Of a stretch of 63,514 nt of DNA, positions 17,734-26,784 are shown one piece after another. This DNA is from Chitinophagaceae bacterium (GTDB lineage: Bacteria; Bacteroidota; Bacteroidia; Chitinophagales; Chitinophagaceae): positions 1 to 63,514 of the forward strand of contig CANGMZ010000003.1 in NCBI GenBank assembly GCA_947454715.1, read 5' to 3'. Each line of letters starts with the position of its first letter. Within the stretch, counting starts at the first letter, position 1. Below the pieces are notes generated by a model. The model made no database searches. It worked only from the letters and a program-made list of their open reading frames with translations, and had not been told where the DNA came from. The position numbers were made by a program, and so were the translations under genes.

Positions 17734-17776
17734 TGCCGGGATATGTTCACTCAGAGCATACCCCGGCATTTTTCTT
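17734..17776 (+). terminator. Intrinsic terminator of smc
   Basis: TGCCGGG(AT)ATG on the left pairs with CATACCCCGGCA on the right (17734-17745 with 17757-17768), followed by a T-rich TTTTTCTTTTT tract. It lies 14 nt after the smc stop. Confidence 0.85.
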
Positions 17777-17790
17777 TTTAAAAAAACATC

Positions 17791-18567
17791 ATGAAAACAA
17801 CAACTATACGCAACCTTTGCGTACTCATATTTGTGGCATTATTGATCAGCAATACCACCAATGGACAGCGTTTAAGTAGTAAAAGCACTATAGCATGGAC
17901 CAGTAGCTTTAATACAATCTATCTGACAAAAAATGTTTCGGTATGGCTGGAATACCAATGGCGCAGAGAGGCATTGGTAGCTAACTGGCAACAATCGCTG
18001 CCGAGGGTGGGGTTACAGTATCATTTTAAAAACAATGTAAGTGCCATGGTGGGGTATGGCTATATTATCACCTATCCTTATGGAGACTATCAAACAGGTC
18101 CATATAGTTTTCCTGAACACAGAGTATTTGAGCAGTTGGTTTGGAACGATAATAGTCATGGCAGATTAATGATTAATCACAGGCTGCGACTAGAGCAGCG
18201 TTTGCTGGGAAAGGTGAACCAAAAAGCGGCTGAATATGCAGTAGATGGGTATAATTATCTGAATCGTGTTCGTTACCAGATGAGGGTTGCCTGCCCGATA
18301 AATAATGCCAAATTAATAGACAAGACATGGTATGTAGCGGCATTTGATGAGTTGCTGATAGGGTTTGGCTCAAATGTAAATCAGAATATTTTTGACCAAA
18401 ACAGGGTAGGGGTATTAGGAGGCTATCAATTTAATAAACAGTTTAGACTGGAGGCCGGTTATATTAATCAGGTTTTGCAGCAGCCTGGTCTGGTAGGCGG
18501 CAAGCAGGTATACCAATATAACAATGGCGCATTGCTGAGCTTATACTATACGAGGGGAGTGAAGTAG
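17791..18567 (+). CDS. DUF2490 outer-membrane-type protein
   Basis: 258 residues. The signal peptide (1-~25, ends NTTNGQ) is followed by amphipathic beta strands (SVWLEYQWRRE, GLQYHFKNNVSAMVGYGYI, RLRLEQRLLG, LLSLYYTRG), as expected of a small outer-membrane barrel. The pattern matches DUF2490, a Bacteroidota family of unknown function. It follows smc after a terminator, with its ATG only about 15 nt beyond the T tract, so expression may rely on read-through or an unrecognised promoter. It ends just before a perfect bidirectional hairpin. Confidence 0.8.
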   Translation: MKTTTIRNLCVLIFVALLISNTTNGQRLSSKSTIAWTSSFNTIYLTKNVSVWLEYQWRREALVANWQQSLPRVGLQYHFKNNVSAMVGYGYIITYPYGDYQTGPYSFPEHRVFEQLVWNDNSHGRLMINHRLRLEQRLLGKVNQKAAEYAVDGYNYLNRVRYQMRVACPINNAKLIDKTWYVAAFDELLIGFGSNVNQNIFDQNRVGVLGGYQFNKQFRLEAGYINQVLQQPGLVGGKQVYQYNNGALLSLYYTRGVK

Positions 18568-18584
18568 TGAATGTTGTAGATACT

Positions 18585-18633
18585 TTGTTACATAGAAAAA
18601 GGAAGCCCTGGGCTTCCTTTTTCTATGTAACAA
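18585..18633. terminator. Bidirectional terminator: 24-bp perfect palindrome
   Basis: The arms 18585-18608 and 18610-18633 are perfectly complementary about a single central base. The stem core GGAAGCCC/GGGCTTCC is flanked by A and T tracts, so either strand ends in a U-run. It separates the DUF2490 gene (+) from the convergent serine hydrolase gene (-). Confidence 0.85.
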
Positions 18634-18642
18634 TATTTTTTG

Positions 18643-19845
18643 TTATTCTTCTGTATCTGTAGCATTGTCTGCGGATGTTCCTCTTACAATATCGCAAATA
18701 GAAGATGCATGGTGGTAAATGGCTTTGTTGAATTTATTACCTAATACGATTACTGTAAAGTTGTCTTTAATGAGTCGGTAGAACGAAGTGTTGTTGCCAT
18801 GCCACCAGCCATTGTGATAAATTACTTTATTGCCGTTAGGGAAGCAGAGCATACGCCACCCCAAGCCGTAGTTCTTAATGCCTGGTCTTTCGAAAGAACA
18901 AGGACCATAAGCCAAATCAACAGTTTCGGGGCTAAGGAGCGTATTCTGGTAGAATGATTGATCCCATCTGTACATATCTTCAGGAGTGCTGTAAATACCC
19001 TTGTCGCCATATACACCATCGGCAAACATATCAGGTTCTCTTACCCAGTTGTATCTGTAGCTGATTGCCGCATCTACGGGCAAGCCTTTTGCCGGGTCAT
19101 AAACAAAGGTGTGTTTCATACCCAATGGTTGAAATATGTAGTCATTCATGAATTGGCTGAACGGCATTTCAGACACAACCTCTACAATCTTTGCCAGTAC
19201 TGCAAAATTGGTGTTACAATAAGTGAAGCGCGTATTTGGTTTAAACTCAAGATGTGGTTTGTTTTTTACCATCAACTGCAGCATCTCATCATTATAGATA
19301 GGCGTGCGTTGGTCTTGTTTATAGTTAGGTACCCACTTTGTGTAATCGGGCAGTCCGGAGCGGTGATCGAGCAACATCCGTACGGTGATCATAGGGTAGG
19401 GGAAGTCCTTAATGTAGGTAGTTACGGGAGCGTCTATATCCAGGTGTTTACGTTGATAAAGATAAAGCACAGCAGCACCTGTAAACGTTTTACTAACAGA
19501 TGCCAGTTGGCAAGAACTGTTTGCGGTCAGTGGTATTTTTCTTTCTCTGTTGCTGAAACCATAAGCACGCTCATAAAGTATGTGCCCTTTATAACCCACC
19601 AGTACATTGCCATTAAACCCTGCTCTTACCTGAGCTGCATAAAATTTATCCAACTTGGCTATGAGCTCTCTGCTTTGAGGAGAGGTAGTGTCATAGATAA
19701 GTGGCATTGGTGGTTTTGTGATCGGTGTTTCGTGGAAGTTTGTTTTGTTGGTGCGTGCAGATACTTGCTGCGACTTAGAGTGGCAGGCAATAAATAGCAG
19801 CGATAAAATAATGGTAACTATATAAAAGTGTTTGGAGCGATGCAT
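18643..19845 (-). CDS. Serine hydrolase of the beta-lactamase / PBP4-like family (lipoprotein)
   Basis: 400 residues from the ATG at 19845; an upstream TTG would add four residues. A lipobox (LFIAC, Cys21) indicates a lipoprotein. The catalytic S116-x-x-K119 lies in ASVSKTF, a Y-x-N motif lies in TYCNTNFAVLAKI, and an HNG-type third motif is in HNGWWHGN. This is the class C beta-lactamase/DD-peptidase/esterase family (PF00144). Members cleave D-peptides, esters or beta-lactams; the substrate here is unknown and no resistance role should be assumed. It faces the DUF2490 gene across a bidirectional terminator. Confidence 0.88.
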   Translation of the reverse strand: MHRSKHFYIVTIILSLLFIACHSKSQQVSARTNKTNFHETPITKPPMPLIYDTTSPQSRELIAKLDKFYAAQVRAGFNGNVLVGYKGHILYERAYGFSNRERKIPLTANSSCQLASVSKTFTGAAVLYLYQRKHLDIDAPVTTYIKDFPYPMITVRMLLDHRSGLPDYTKWVPNYKQDQRTPIYNDEMLQLMVKNKPHLEFKPNTRFTYCNTNFAVLAKIVEVVSEMPFSQFMNDYIFQPLGMKHTFVYDPAKGLPVDAAISYRYNWVREPDMFADGVYGDKGIYSTPEDMYRWDQSFYQNTLLSPETVDLAYGPCSFERPGIKNYGLGWRMLCFPNGNKVIYHNGWWHGNNTSFYRLIKDNFTVIVLGNKFNKAIYHHASSICDIVRGTSADNATDTEE

Positions 19846-19979
19846 AATTGGTGTCAAAAAATCCGGTCAATGAAAAATTGCTTTGCAATGATTAACTAAC
19901 AGCACAATAAATACATGCCCCTAAAAAATACATTTCACTGCAAATGCTGGCAAAAATAAATTTTCTAACTGAAGAATAA

Positions 19980-20570
19980 TCACTTCTTTATTTCATTTTT
20001 GACAAAAGAAATCAAATCATCAATTAACTCGTAGTAACATTGGTTCAGTTGATAAAATTGTGATACAAATATTTCGTAGGCTTTTTCAGGTGGTGGCATG
20101 TGTGCTGCTCTTCTTGAAAGCCCTGTCAGTGAACGTTCCATGCCTTTGATGGTGCGATAGCCGTATAGCCAGTTATGTTCCTGCATGTGAGGAAAATATG
20201 CAGCAAAAGCTGCCGGAAAATATGCAGAGTTAACAGATAATTTTTGATAAGTTTCTTTTGAAAATATTTCCAGCTCGGGGTAGCCCGGGAACATTTTAGG
20301 GTCATTAGCCAGAAAATGATCATATAAGGTATCCATAATGGCACCGGCATACAGACCATAATCTTCTCTAAAAAATATTTTGGCTCTTCTTGTAGCAGAG
20401 TGGTTGTCAGAAAATTCATCGATCTTTCTGTGGAGCATAATACCTTTCCAAATCTCAGGTGGGTAGTGTTCTTGTGCTACCAATTTACCTTTTACATGAT
20501 CCCCGATCATGTTGCCGGTGAGGATGTTTGTATCTCCGAAAGATAGATATGCGTGCCCCAGATAATTCAT
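19980..20570 (-). CDS. acpH: Acyl-carrier-protein phosphodiesterase (AcpH/DUF479 family)
   Basis: 196 residues matching the AcpH family: N-terminal MNYLGHAYLSFGD with the conserved His, then TGNMIGDHVKG, the HRKIDEFSD metal-site motif and AGAIMDTLYDHFLA. The enzyme removes 4'-phosphopantetheine from acyl carrier protein, although function outside E. coli is less tested. It lies 69 nt downstream of the recN stop's upstream neighbour region and reads in the same direction as recN. A TAGCTTCG -7-like element lies just 4 nt before the ATG, suggesting its own promoter with almost no leader. Confidence 0.85.
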   Translation of the reverse strand: MNYLGHAYLSFGDTNILTGNMIGDHVKGKLVAQEHYPPEIWKGIMLHRKIDEFSDNHSATRRAKIFFREDYGLYAGAIMDTLYDHFLANDPKMFPGYPELEIFSKETYQKLSVNSAYFPAAFAAYFPHMQEHNWLYGYRTIKGMERSLTGLSRRAAHMPPPEKAYEIFVSQFYQLNQCYYELIDDLISFVKNEIKK

Positions 20571-20639
20571 ATTGCGAAGCTACATTTTAAATATTAAATG
20601 TAGGATAAGGCAATATTGTGGAATGTGTTAATGTTTGGA

Positions 20640-22298
20640 TTATACGCCTACAAGTTCTTTTGCGTTGTTGATAGCTGCTTCGCTTGGTTGTTCGCCACCT
20701 ATCATGCGGGCAATTGCTAATACCCGTTCGCTTTGTTCCAGTGTTCTGATGTTTGTAGCCAGTTTTCCGGTTTTGTCTGCTTCTTTATACACATAAAAAT
20801 GTCTTGAACCCCTTGCCGCTACTTGTGGCTGGTGGGTAATGCAAATAACCTGATGGTACTGCGATAGTTCGCGCAGAAGGTTGCCTACTTGTCTTGCTGC
20901 TTCGCCTGAAATGCCGGTATCAACTTCGTCGAAGATGAGGGTAGGCATGTGCAGCGCTTTTGCAGTAAGGGATTTTATGCAGAGCATGATACGGCTCATT
21001 TCGCCACCGGATGCTGCTTTTTGTATTGGTTGGAAAGAACCACTTTTGTTGGCATCTAACATAAACAATACATTGTCTGTGCCGTAAGGTGTTGGTTGTG
21101 CGTTGTCGAGTTTTACCTCGAAACGTGCGTTTGGCATGCCGACCAATATCAGCAGCTCATTCATTTTTTGTGTAAATGAAGGAATGGCTTTTTTCCTTCG
21201 GTTGCTTAGTGTTTCTCCGTCTGTAATAAGTTGTTGATGAAGTTGGGCTTCTTCTTTTGCCAGTCTGTCTATAGCACTGTTGATATCTAAAGTTGCCTTC
21301 AGTTCTTCTTCAAAGTTATTTTGAATAGCAATCAATTCATTGGTTGTATTGACGGCATGTTTTTTCATGAGCTTGTAGCCATTATCGAGTCTTTGTTGTA
21401 ACTCATTCATAGCCTCAGGGTCGAGGGTTACATTTCCTTCTTCAATACCCAGTTCTGAAGCAATATCTTTTAACTCCAGCCAGGTAGAGTTGATGCGCTC
21501 TTGTAGTGGTTTTATGGAAGGGATCACATCGAGTATGCCTTGCATTTGCTGATTTATGCGTTTCAGCTCATTCAGAAATGGTTGTTCCCCTTCTTCGAGC
21601 AGATGGCGTGCGCCACCCAATATCTGTATGATGCGCTCTGCATGGCTCATTTGTTTGAGTTGCAGTGCTGCTTGTTCTACTTCATCGGGTTTGAATGATA
21701 ATTGTACAAGCTCATCGAGCAGGTATTGTTTGTAGTCTGCTTCTTTTTGCCATTGTGCCTGCCGGTCGAGATTGGCGGTCAGTTCTTTCTTTATTTTTTT
21801 ATGGTGGTTGAAAAGTGCTCTATATGCAATTGTGATTTCTGTTGTGCCTCCTATAGCATCGAGTGCTTCCATTTGAAAGTGGTCGTCTTCGAGAGCCTGA
21901 TGATCGAATTGCTGGTGTAAATCGACAAGCAGGGAGGTGAGTTTGTTGAGTATGCTTAATGTGACCGGTGTGTCGTTAATAAAGGCTCTTGATTTGCCAT
22001 TTGCGGCTATTTCTCTGCGTATAATACATTGCTCTTCGTAGTCGAGCTCGGCTGCTGCAAGAGCTGTTTTAAATGGCTCATTGTCACTGACGTCGAAATA
22101 GCCTTCAATTACTGATTTTTCTGCTTTGTTGATGAGCACGGCGGTATCTGCACGCTCACCCAGAATAAGGGATAGTGCGCCTAAAATGATACTTTTTCCG
22201 GCACCGGTTTCACCGGTAACTGTATTGAGATGAGCATCGGGCTCAATAGCCAGATGATCTATAATTGCGTAATTATTAATAACAAGCTTCTGTAGCAT
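20640..22298 (-). CDS. recN: DNA repair protein RecN
   Basis: 552 residues, typical of RecN. The Walker A motif GETGAGKS is near residue 28-35 after LVINNYAIIDHLAIE. Coiled-coil arms span ~150-370. The SGGEMSRIMLCIKSL signature (~430) and LIFDEVDTGISG Walker B (~465) follow. It acts as an SMC-like ATPase in double-strand break repair. In many Bacteroidota, recN sits downstream of bamD-rpoZ-coaBC; here it is instead next to acpH and the end of the dcw cluster. A TATTTTTA -7-like element lies 20 nt before the ATG. Confidence 0.96.
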   Translation of the reverse strand: MLQKLVINNYAIIDHLAIEPDAHLNTVTGETGAGKSIILGALSLILGERADTAVLINKAEKSVIEGYFDVSDNEPFKTALAAAELDYEEQCIIRREIAANGKSRAFINDTPVTLSILNKLTSLLVDLHQQFDHQALEDDHFQMEALDAIGGTTEITIAYRALFNHHKKIKKELTANLDRQAQWQKEADYKQYLLDELVQLSFKPDEVEQAALQLKQMSHAERIIQILGGARHLLEEGEQPFLNELKRINQQMQGILDVIPSIKPLQERINSTWLELKDIASELGIEEGNVTLDPEAMNELQQRLDNGYKLMKKHAVNTTNELIAIQNNFEEELKATLDINSAIDRLAKEEAQLHQQLITDGETLSNRRKKAIPSFTQKMNELLILVGMPNARFEVKLDNAQPTPYGTDNVLFMLDANKSGSFQPIQKAASGGEMSRIMLCIKSLTAKALHMPTLIFDEVDTGISGEAARQVGNLLRELSQYHQVICITHQPQVAARGSRHFYVYKEADKTGKLATNIRTLEQSERVLAIARMIGGEQPSEAAINNAKELVGV

Positions 22299-22421
22299 AA
22301 GTAAGGGGTATGCGACTGTAAAAATAATGAACTGAACTGTAACTGTAGCTCATTTGTTTTATAAAGCGTTAAAGCATGATAATGAATGTGGTAGAATGTA
22401 GTAATGTGTTAACATGGGGCA

Positions 22422-22452
22422 TAAAAAAAGCTCCCGTTTTGAGGCGGGAGCT
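22422..22452 (-). terminator. Terminator at the end of the dcw cluster (after ftsZ)
   Basis: AGCTCCCG (22429-22436) pairs with CGGGAGCT (22445-22452). On the minus strand the stem is followed by a run of seven T (22422-22428). It lies 28 nt after the ftsZ stop and is a textbook intrinsic terminator. Confidence 0.92.
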
Positions 22453-22480
22453 AAGTGTGTGTTATTCGTATTTATCAGAA

Positions 22481-24106
22481 TCAATCTGGTTTGTTACCGT
22501 CAAGGAAAGTATTGATGGTATTGATGTTTCCTTTGTTGTCGCCACCTACAGTGTAACCGCTGTAGTGAGTTGATGATGAACCGCTGTTATCGAGCTGAAC
22601 ATTTTTGCGCATATAAGCAGGAACGCTTTCCATTTCGTCTGTGCTATCAGAACCTTTGATGTTAAAGCTCATGCGGCGAAGACGCTCTGCACGATCTTCC
22701 AGAGCTCTCTTCTGTTCTTCGAATCTTCTTTTTTCTTCGAGTTCATCAGCAGAAAGGATACGCTCACCAATTTTTACTACAACTTCCTGAGCTGGTTCTT
22801 CCTTCTTAATTACCAACTGCATTGGCATTTCTTCTTTTCTTTCCTCATAGAAGAATACCGGAGCCGGAGCTGGCGTTGGTTCAGGGATGTATTCAGGTTC
22901 TCTTTCAACAATAACCATTTCAGGCATTGGTGTAATTTCCTCTTCTTCCTTAATGATCAAAGTCATTTCAGGCTCAGGAGTAGATACCACCAATGTTGGT
23001 GTCATGTCGATAGGTTGTCTTTCTTCCACTTTAGTTTCGAAGCTCATAGCTGTGTTGTTAGCTATTGTGCTGATGTCTTCAAGTTTGAAGTTGATTTTTT
23101 CAGGCTCTCTGTTTCTTGCAGGCATGTCGATGTTAATCTCCTTGTAGTTGAAGCCTGTAGCGATAACAGTAACTGCTATTTTATCACCCAGATTAGGATC
23201 GTGACCCATACCAAGGATAACGTCGCAATTGTCGCCGGCTTGTTGCTGAACATAAGCCTGAATTGCTTCAGCTTCATCCATTGTATGTTCGAACTCACCT
23301 GCTGCTGAAGTAATATTCAATAACAACCATTTAGCACCGCTGATATCGCTATCGTTCAACAATGGAGAGTTCAATGCTTGTTCAACTGCATGTAAAGCAC
23401 GGTTTTCACCAGATACAGATGCGCTGCCCAATATTGCTACACCACCGTTTTTCATAACTGTGCAAACATCTGCAAAGTCAACGTTCATAGAACCGGTAGT
23501 TGTGATTACGTCAGTGATACATTTTGCAGCTGTAGCAAGGATATCATCGGCTTTAGCGAACGCCTGAGTGAACGGTAAGTTACCGAACTGCTGACGCAGC
23601 TTATCGTTAGAGATAATCAAAACTGTATCAACGTGCTCACGCATGCGCTCAATACCTTCTTGTGCCTGCTTCATGCGCTTACGGCCTTCGTAAGTGAATG
23701 GAGTTGTTACGATACCAACAGTAAGGATATCCAGGTCGCGGCAGATTTTTGCAACGACAGGAGCACCACCTGTACCTGTACCACCACCCATGCCGGCAGT
23801 AATGAAAGCCATGCGGGTATTTACTTTCAATATTTTAGATATATCTTCAAGACTTTCTTCACTTGCTTGCTTGCCAATTTCAGGGTTAGCACCTGCACCC
23901 AAACCTGAAGTAAGATGTGGTCCGAGCTGAACTTTATTAACTACAGGGCTCAAAGTAAGCGCCTGAGAATCTGTATTACAAACCACGAAGTCAACGCCTT
24001 CAATACCGAGGCTGTACATGTAGTTTACAGCATTGCTTCCGCCGCCGCCTACGCCAATAACTTTAATGATAGACGATTGATTTTTTGGAATTTCGAAATG
24101 TATCAT
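22481..24106 (-). CDS. ftsZ: Cell division GTPase FtsZ
   Basis: 541 residues, longer than the ~380 of E. coli. The tubulin-like core (1-~325) carries the GTP-binding signature GGGTGTG at 107-113 and the T7-loop region. The extension is a ~200-residue linker rich in Glu, Pro and Met (EPEYIPEPTPAPAPV), a basic or helical segment (DELEEKRRFEEQKRALEDRAERLRR) and a VPAYMRKNVQL motif like the C-terminal peptide of Bacteroidota FtsZ, followed by ~35 more residues. It polymerises at mid-cell to form the Z-ring. Last gene of the cluster, 77 nt after ftsA, ending in a strong terminator. Confidence 0.97.
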   Translation of the reverse strand: MIHFEIPKNQSSIIKVIGVGGGGSNAVNYMYSLGIEGVDFVVCNTDSQALTLSPVVNKVQLGPHLTSGLGAGANPEIGKQASEESLEDISKILKVNTRMAFITAGMGGGTGTGGAPVVAKICRDLDILTVGIVTTPFTYEGRKRMKQAQEGIERMREHVDTVLIISNDKLRQQFGNLPFTQAFAKADDILATAAKCITDVITTTGSMNVDFADVCTVMKNGGVAILGSASVSGENRALHAVEQALNSPLLNDSDISGAKWLLLNITSAAGEFEHTMDEAEAIQAYVQQQAGDNCDVILGMGHDPNLGDKIAVTVIATGFNYKEINIDMPARNREPEKINFKLEDISTIANNTAMSFETKVEERQPIDMTPTLVVSTPEPEMTLIIKEEEEITPMPEMVIVEREPEYIPEPTPAPAPVFFYEERKEEMPMQLVIKKEEPAQEVVVKIGERILSADELEEKRRFEEQKRALEDRAERLRRMSFNIKGSDSTDEMESVPAYMRKNVQLDNSGSSSTHYSGYTVGGDNKGNINTINTFLDGNKPD

Positions 24107-24183
24107 ACTGTTTTAATTTGCAGGTTAATAAATAAGATGGTTAGTTGTGAGTTATTATTAGTTGTGTTTGTTATTATCGTTAG

Positions 24184-25608
24184 TTATTCAATTATCTGAT
24201 CGTCGACATCTTCGAACATACTGATGAATTTTCCTTTCAGCATATCGAACATGCCCTTGACTTTTTCATTGCGTTTGCGGACTTTTTCTTTCACATCTTC
24301 TTTCTGCAATTCTTCCTGCAGTTCATCAGTTATGATTTCTGTCTGGTCTTCAACTGCAACGGGCTCCAGATCTATCTTTTCAACTTCTGCACCTGAAACA
24401 TGCATGTAGTTGCCACCTTCGCCTGTGAACCTCATCCGGCCATTTTCGAAGTCGTGATAACCGCGAAGGATAAGACCGATACAAGTAGAATACATAGGGT
24501 TCATGAGTGCTTCTGCGTGACCACCTGCAAGGTGTTCGTTAGGAAGACCTACACGAGCACTAAGACCTGTAACGAATTCGGTCATTTGAGTGAGGTGCTT
24601 TAAGCGAGCTCCGCCACCTGTAAGGATGATACCACCCAACAATCTTTTGTCGAGGTCTATCTGCTTGAGGTGATACAGAACGTAGTCAAGAATCTCCTGC
24701 ATACGTGCCTGAATGATATGAGCCAGGTTCTTTACAGAAATTTCTTTCGGAGGTAAGCCACGAAGACCCGGGATAGTGATGTATTCGCTTGCGTTAGCTT
24801 CCTGCGCCAATGCCATACCGAACTGTACCTTCATCTGTTCAGCTTGTGCTTTGAGCACGCCCAAGCCGTTACGGATGTCGTTAGTGATATTAACACCTGC
24901 ATAAGGAATAACAGCAGTATGTTTTAGAATACCATCGTAGAATACCGCCATATCGGTAGTGCCACCACCAATATCAACAATAGCTACACCAGCTTCCAGA
25001 TCTTCGTCGTTCATAACAGAAGCTGCAGAAGCTAATGGTTGCAGAACGAGGTCAAGCGTTCTGAGGTTAGATTTTTCTACACAACGATTGATGTTACGGA
25101 TAGCGTTTCTGTCACCTGTAATGAGGTGGAAGTTAGCTCCGATTTTTACACCGCTCATGCCGATAGGGTCAGTAACGAAAGACGTGCTGTCTACGGTAAA
25201 GTCCTGAGGAATGATGTCGATGATCTGATCACCGGCAGGGATATAAGTCTTGTACTGATCTTTGATCAATAGTTCGATGTCTTCCTTGCTGATTTCGCTG
25301 TCAACATTCATGCGCACTCTGTCGCCACGTGTTTGTAGGCTTTTGATGTGCTGGCCTGCAATGCCCACATATACATCCTTTATTTCCAGTTGCGGATTAG
25401 AAAGGATGCATCTTTCAATGGCTTGTTCTATAGAGCGGATACACTGCTCTATATTCATTACAACACCATGGCTCACACCAGCAGATTCTGCGCGACCGAA
25501 ACCGAGAATTTCGATTTTGCCGAACTCATTTTTCCTGCCTGCTATGGCCACTACCTTTGTGGTCCCAATATCCAGGCCAACGATGATAGGTTGTTGTTTT
25601 TTGCTCAT
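24184..25608 (-). CDS. ftsA: Cell division protein FtsA
   Basis: 474 residues of the actin/HSP70 fold: phosphate-1 motif VGLDIGTTKVVA (residues 10-21), the inserted 1C domain, VDIGGGTTDMAVF (phosphate 2) and LTGGGARLKHL (adenosine). FtsA anchors FtsZ filaments to the membrane. The C-terminus is extended and highly charged (EELQKEDVKEKVRKRNEKVKGMFDMLKGKFISMF), with an amphipathic segment near the end that could serve as the membrane-targeting helix. It begins 21 nt after ftsQ and lies 77 nt before ftsZ. Confidence 0.96.
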   Translation of the reverse strand: MSKKQQPIIVGLDIGTTKVVAIAGRKNEFGKIEILGFGRAESAGVSHGVVMNIEQCIRSIEQAIERCILSNPQLEIKDVYVGIAGQHIKSLQTRGDRVRMNVDSEISKEDIELLIKDQYKTYIPAGDQIIDIIPQDFTVDSTSFVTDPIGMSGVKIGANFHLITGDRNAIRNINRCVEKSNLRTLDLVLQPLASAASVMNDEDLEAGVAIVDIGGGTTDMAVFYDGILKHTAVIPYAGVNITNDIRNGLGVLKAQAEQMKVQFGMALAQEANASEYITIPGLRGLPPKEISVKNLAHIIQARMQEILDYVLYHLKQIDLDKRLLGGIILTGGGARLKHLTQMTEFVTGLSARVGLPNEHLAGGHAEALMNPMYSTCIGLILRGYHDFENGRMRFTGEGGNYMHVSGAEVEKIDLEPVAVEDQTEIITDELQEELQKEDVKEKVRKRNEKVKGMFDMLKGKFISMFEDVDDQIIE

Positions 25609-25629
25609 ATCACTTAAATTTAAAACTAC

Positions 25630-26784
25630 TTAATGATTTTCAGGAAGTGTATACTTTGGTGTATGTTTTTCCTTGTCTTTATTTTTGTCTTTACTTACTG
25701 GTTCTTTTTTCTGAGGTTCTTTAGCCGGATGCATTTCTTTTTTCCCGTCTTTTTTTACATCTTTCTTCGGGTCTTTTTTTGCATCTTTTTTATCGTCTTT
25801 CTTTCCCTCTTTTTTTATGTCTTTTTTGTCGTCTTTCTTAGTTGTTTTCTTTTCTTCTTTCTTTTCCTCTTTTTTATCAGGTTCTGCTTTTGCTTGTTTT
25901 GCAGCGGCAGCGATTGCTTTACCTGAGTCAATTCTGGCTTCTGTTTGCACGATACTATTTATCCAGTTCATGCTTGCATTGGCTTTGTCTACCGGTCCCT
26001 TATAAGGAAGAGAAGGAGACGCAATAACCTGACCTTTGAACCTGACATCAAGTGTTTCGTATTTGTCCCAGCCTATGCGGTTCAGCACATTCATATAAAA
26101 TGAATAGAGATTATTGAATTTTTCTTTCATTCTTGAAGTGTCACCAAATACAATCTTCTGTTGTCCAAGAACCGGAATTAATTCAAAAGAATAATCAGAG
26201 TCAACAACAATCTGCGAAATCTGTGCATTCCAGAAAGTATCTGCCTGAATATTGCGCACGAGCATCAGTACTTGTTTTTTCAGTGCCATACCTGCGCTGT
26301 CGTCTTTAACAGGAGGCATATTGGTCACTACTGAAGTATAGTATATGAAGTTAGGTGCCAGAGGCATAATACTCATTGTATTGTCCATGTAGTAGCTGCT
26401 GCCACCTTGCTCAAACAAACGAACTACAGGTATACGCTGTGTTACAGACATGTGCAATACTCTCTTAGCATCGATATATAGTGATGCATCAGCCACCCAA
26501 GGGTCTGCCTTGAGTACGCGCTCCATACTCTGGATATCCAGTTTTTTGAGCGGAGTGTGCATGATATCTATATTCCTGTAGTTGATAGTTTCGTTGAGTA
26601 TTTGTTTTTCTTCAATAAAATGATACTTTTTGCCACTGTTGATGTGTACTTCTACACGTTCCAGAGTTTTCTCTCCTTCTATTTTGGCTGCGCTGATGAT
26701 GGCTATGATACAAGAGGTAGCTGCCACAAATGTTGTGAACACTTGCAGTACTTTCCTGATTGATATCTTTCTTTTTTTAGCCAT
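25630..26784 (-). CDS. ftsQ: Cell division protein FtsQ with lysine-rich C-terminal tail
   Basis: 384 residues. A short basic cytoplasmic N-terminus (KKRKISIRK) and one membrane helix (~13-30) precede a periplasmic POTRA and beta domain (~40-290), including VEVHINSGKKYHFIEE and VTQRIPVVRLFEQGG. FtsQ links early and late division proteins in the periplasm. Residues ~302-384 are an unusual tail with repeated KKDx units and almost no hydrophobic residues (coded by 25630-25881). Position between murC and ftsA is conserved. The murC stop is directly followed by the ftsQ start. Confidence 0.92.
   Translation of the reverse strand: MAKKRKISIRKVLQVFTTFVAATSCIIAIISAAKIEGEKTLERVEVHINSGKKYHFIEEKQILNETINYRNIDIMHTPLKKLDIQSMERVLKADPWVADASLYIDAKRVLHMSVTQRIPVVRLFEQGGSSYYMDNTMSIMPLAPNFIYYTSVVTNMPPVKDDSAGMALKKQVLMLVRNIQADTFWNAQISQIVVDSDYSFELIPVLGQQKIVFGDTSRMKEKFNNLYSFYMNVLNRIGWDKYETLDVRFKGQVIASPSLPYKGPVDKANASMNWINSIVQTEARIDSGKAIAAAAKQAKAEPDKKEEKKEEKKTTKKDDKKDIKKEGKKDDKKDAKKDPKKDVKKDGKKEMHPAKEPQKKEPVSKDKNKDKEKHTPKYTLPENH

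Noticed and set aside
18958-19797. 279-codon open frame antisense to the serine hydrolase gene
   Set aside because: It is an open shadow of a gene with full catalytic motifs, and its translation has no recognisable domain or export signal.
18643-19845. Antibiotic resistance beta-lactamase
   Set aside because: The motifs fit the wider PF00144 serine hydrolase family; nothing in the sequence shows beta-lactam activity.
25700-25880. Possible DNA tandem repeat in ftsQ
   Set aside because: It is the coding form of KKDx units in a real reading frame; reported as a protein tail instead.
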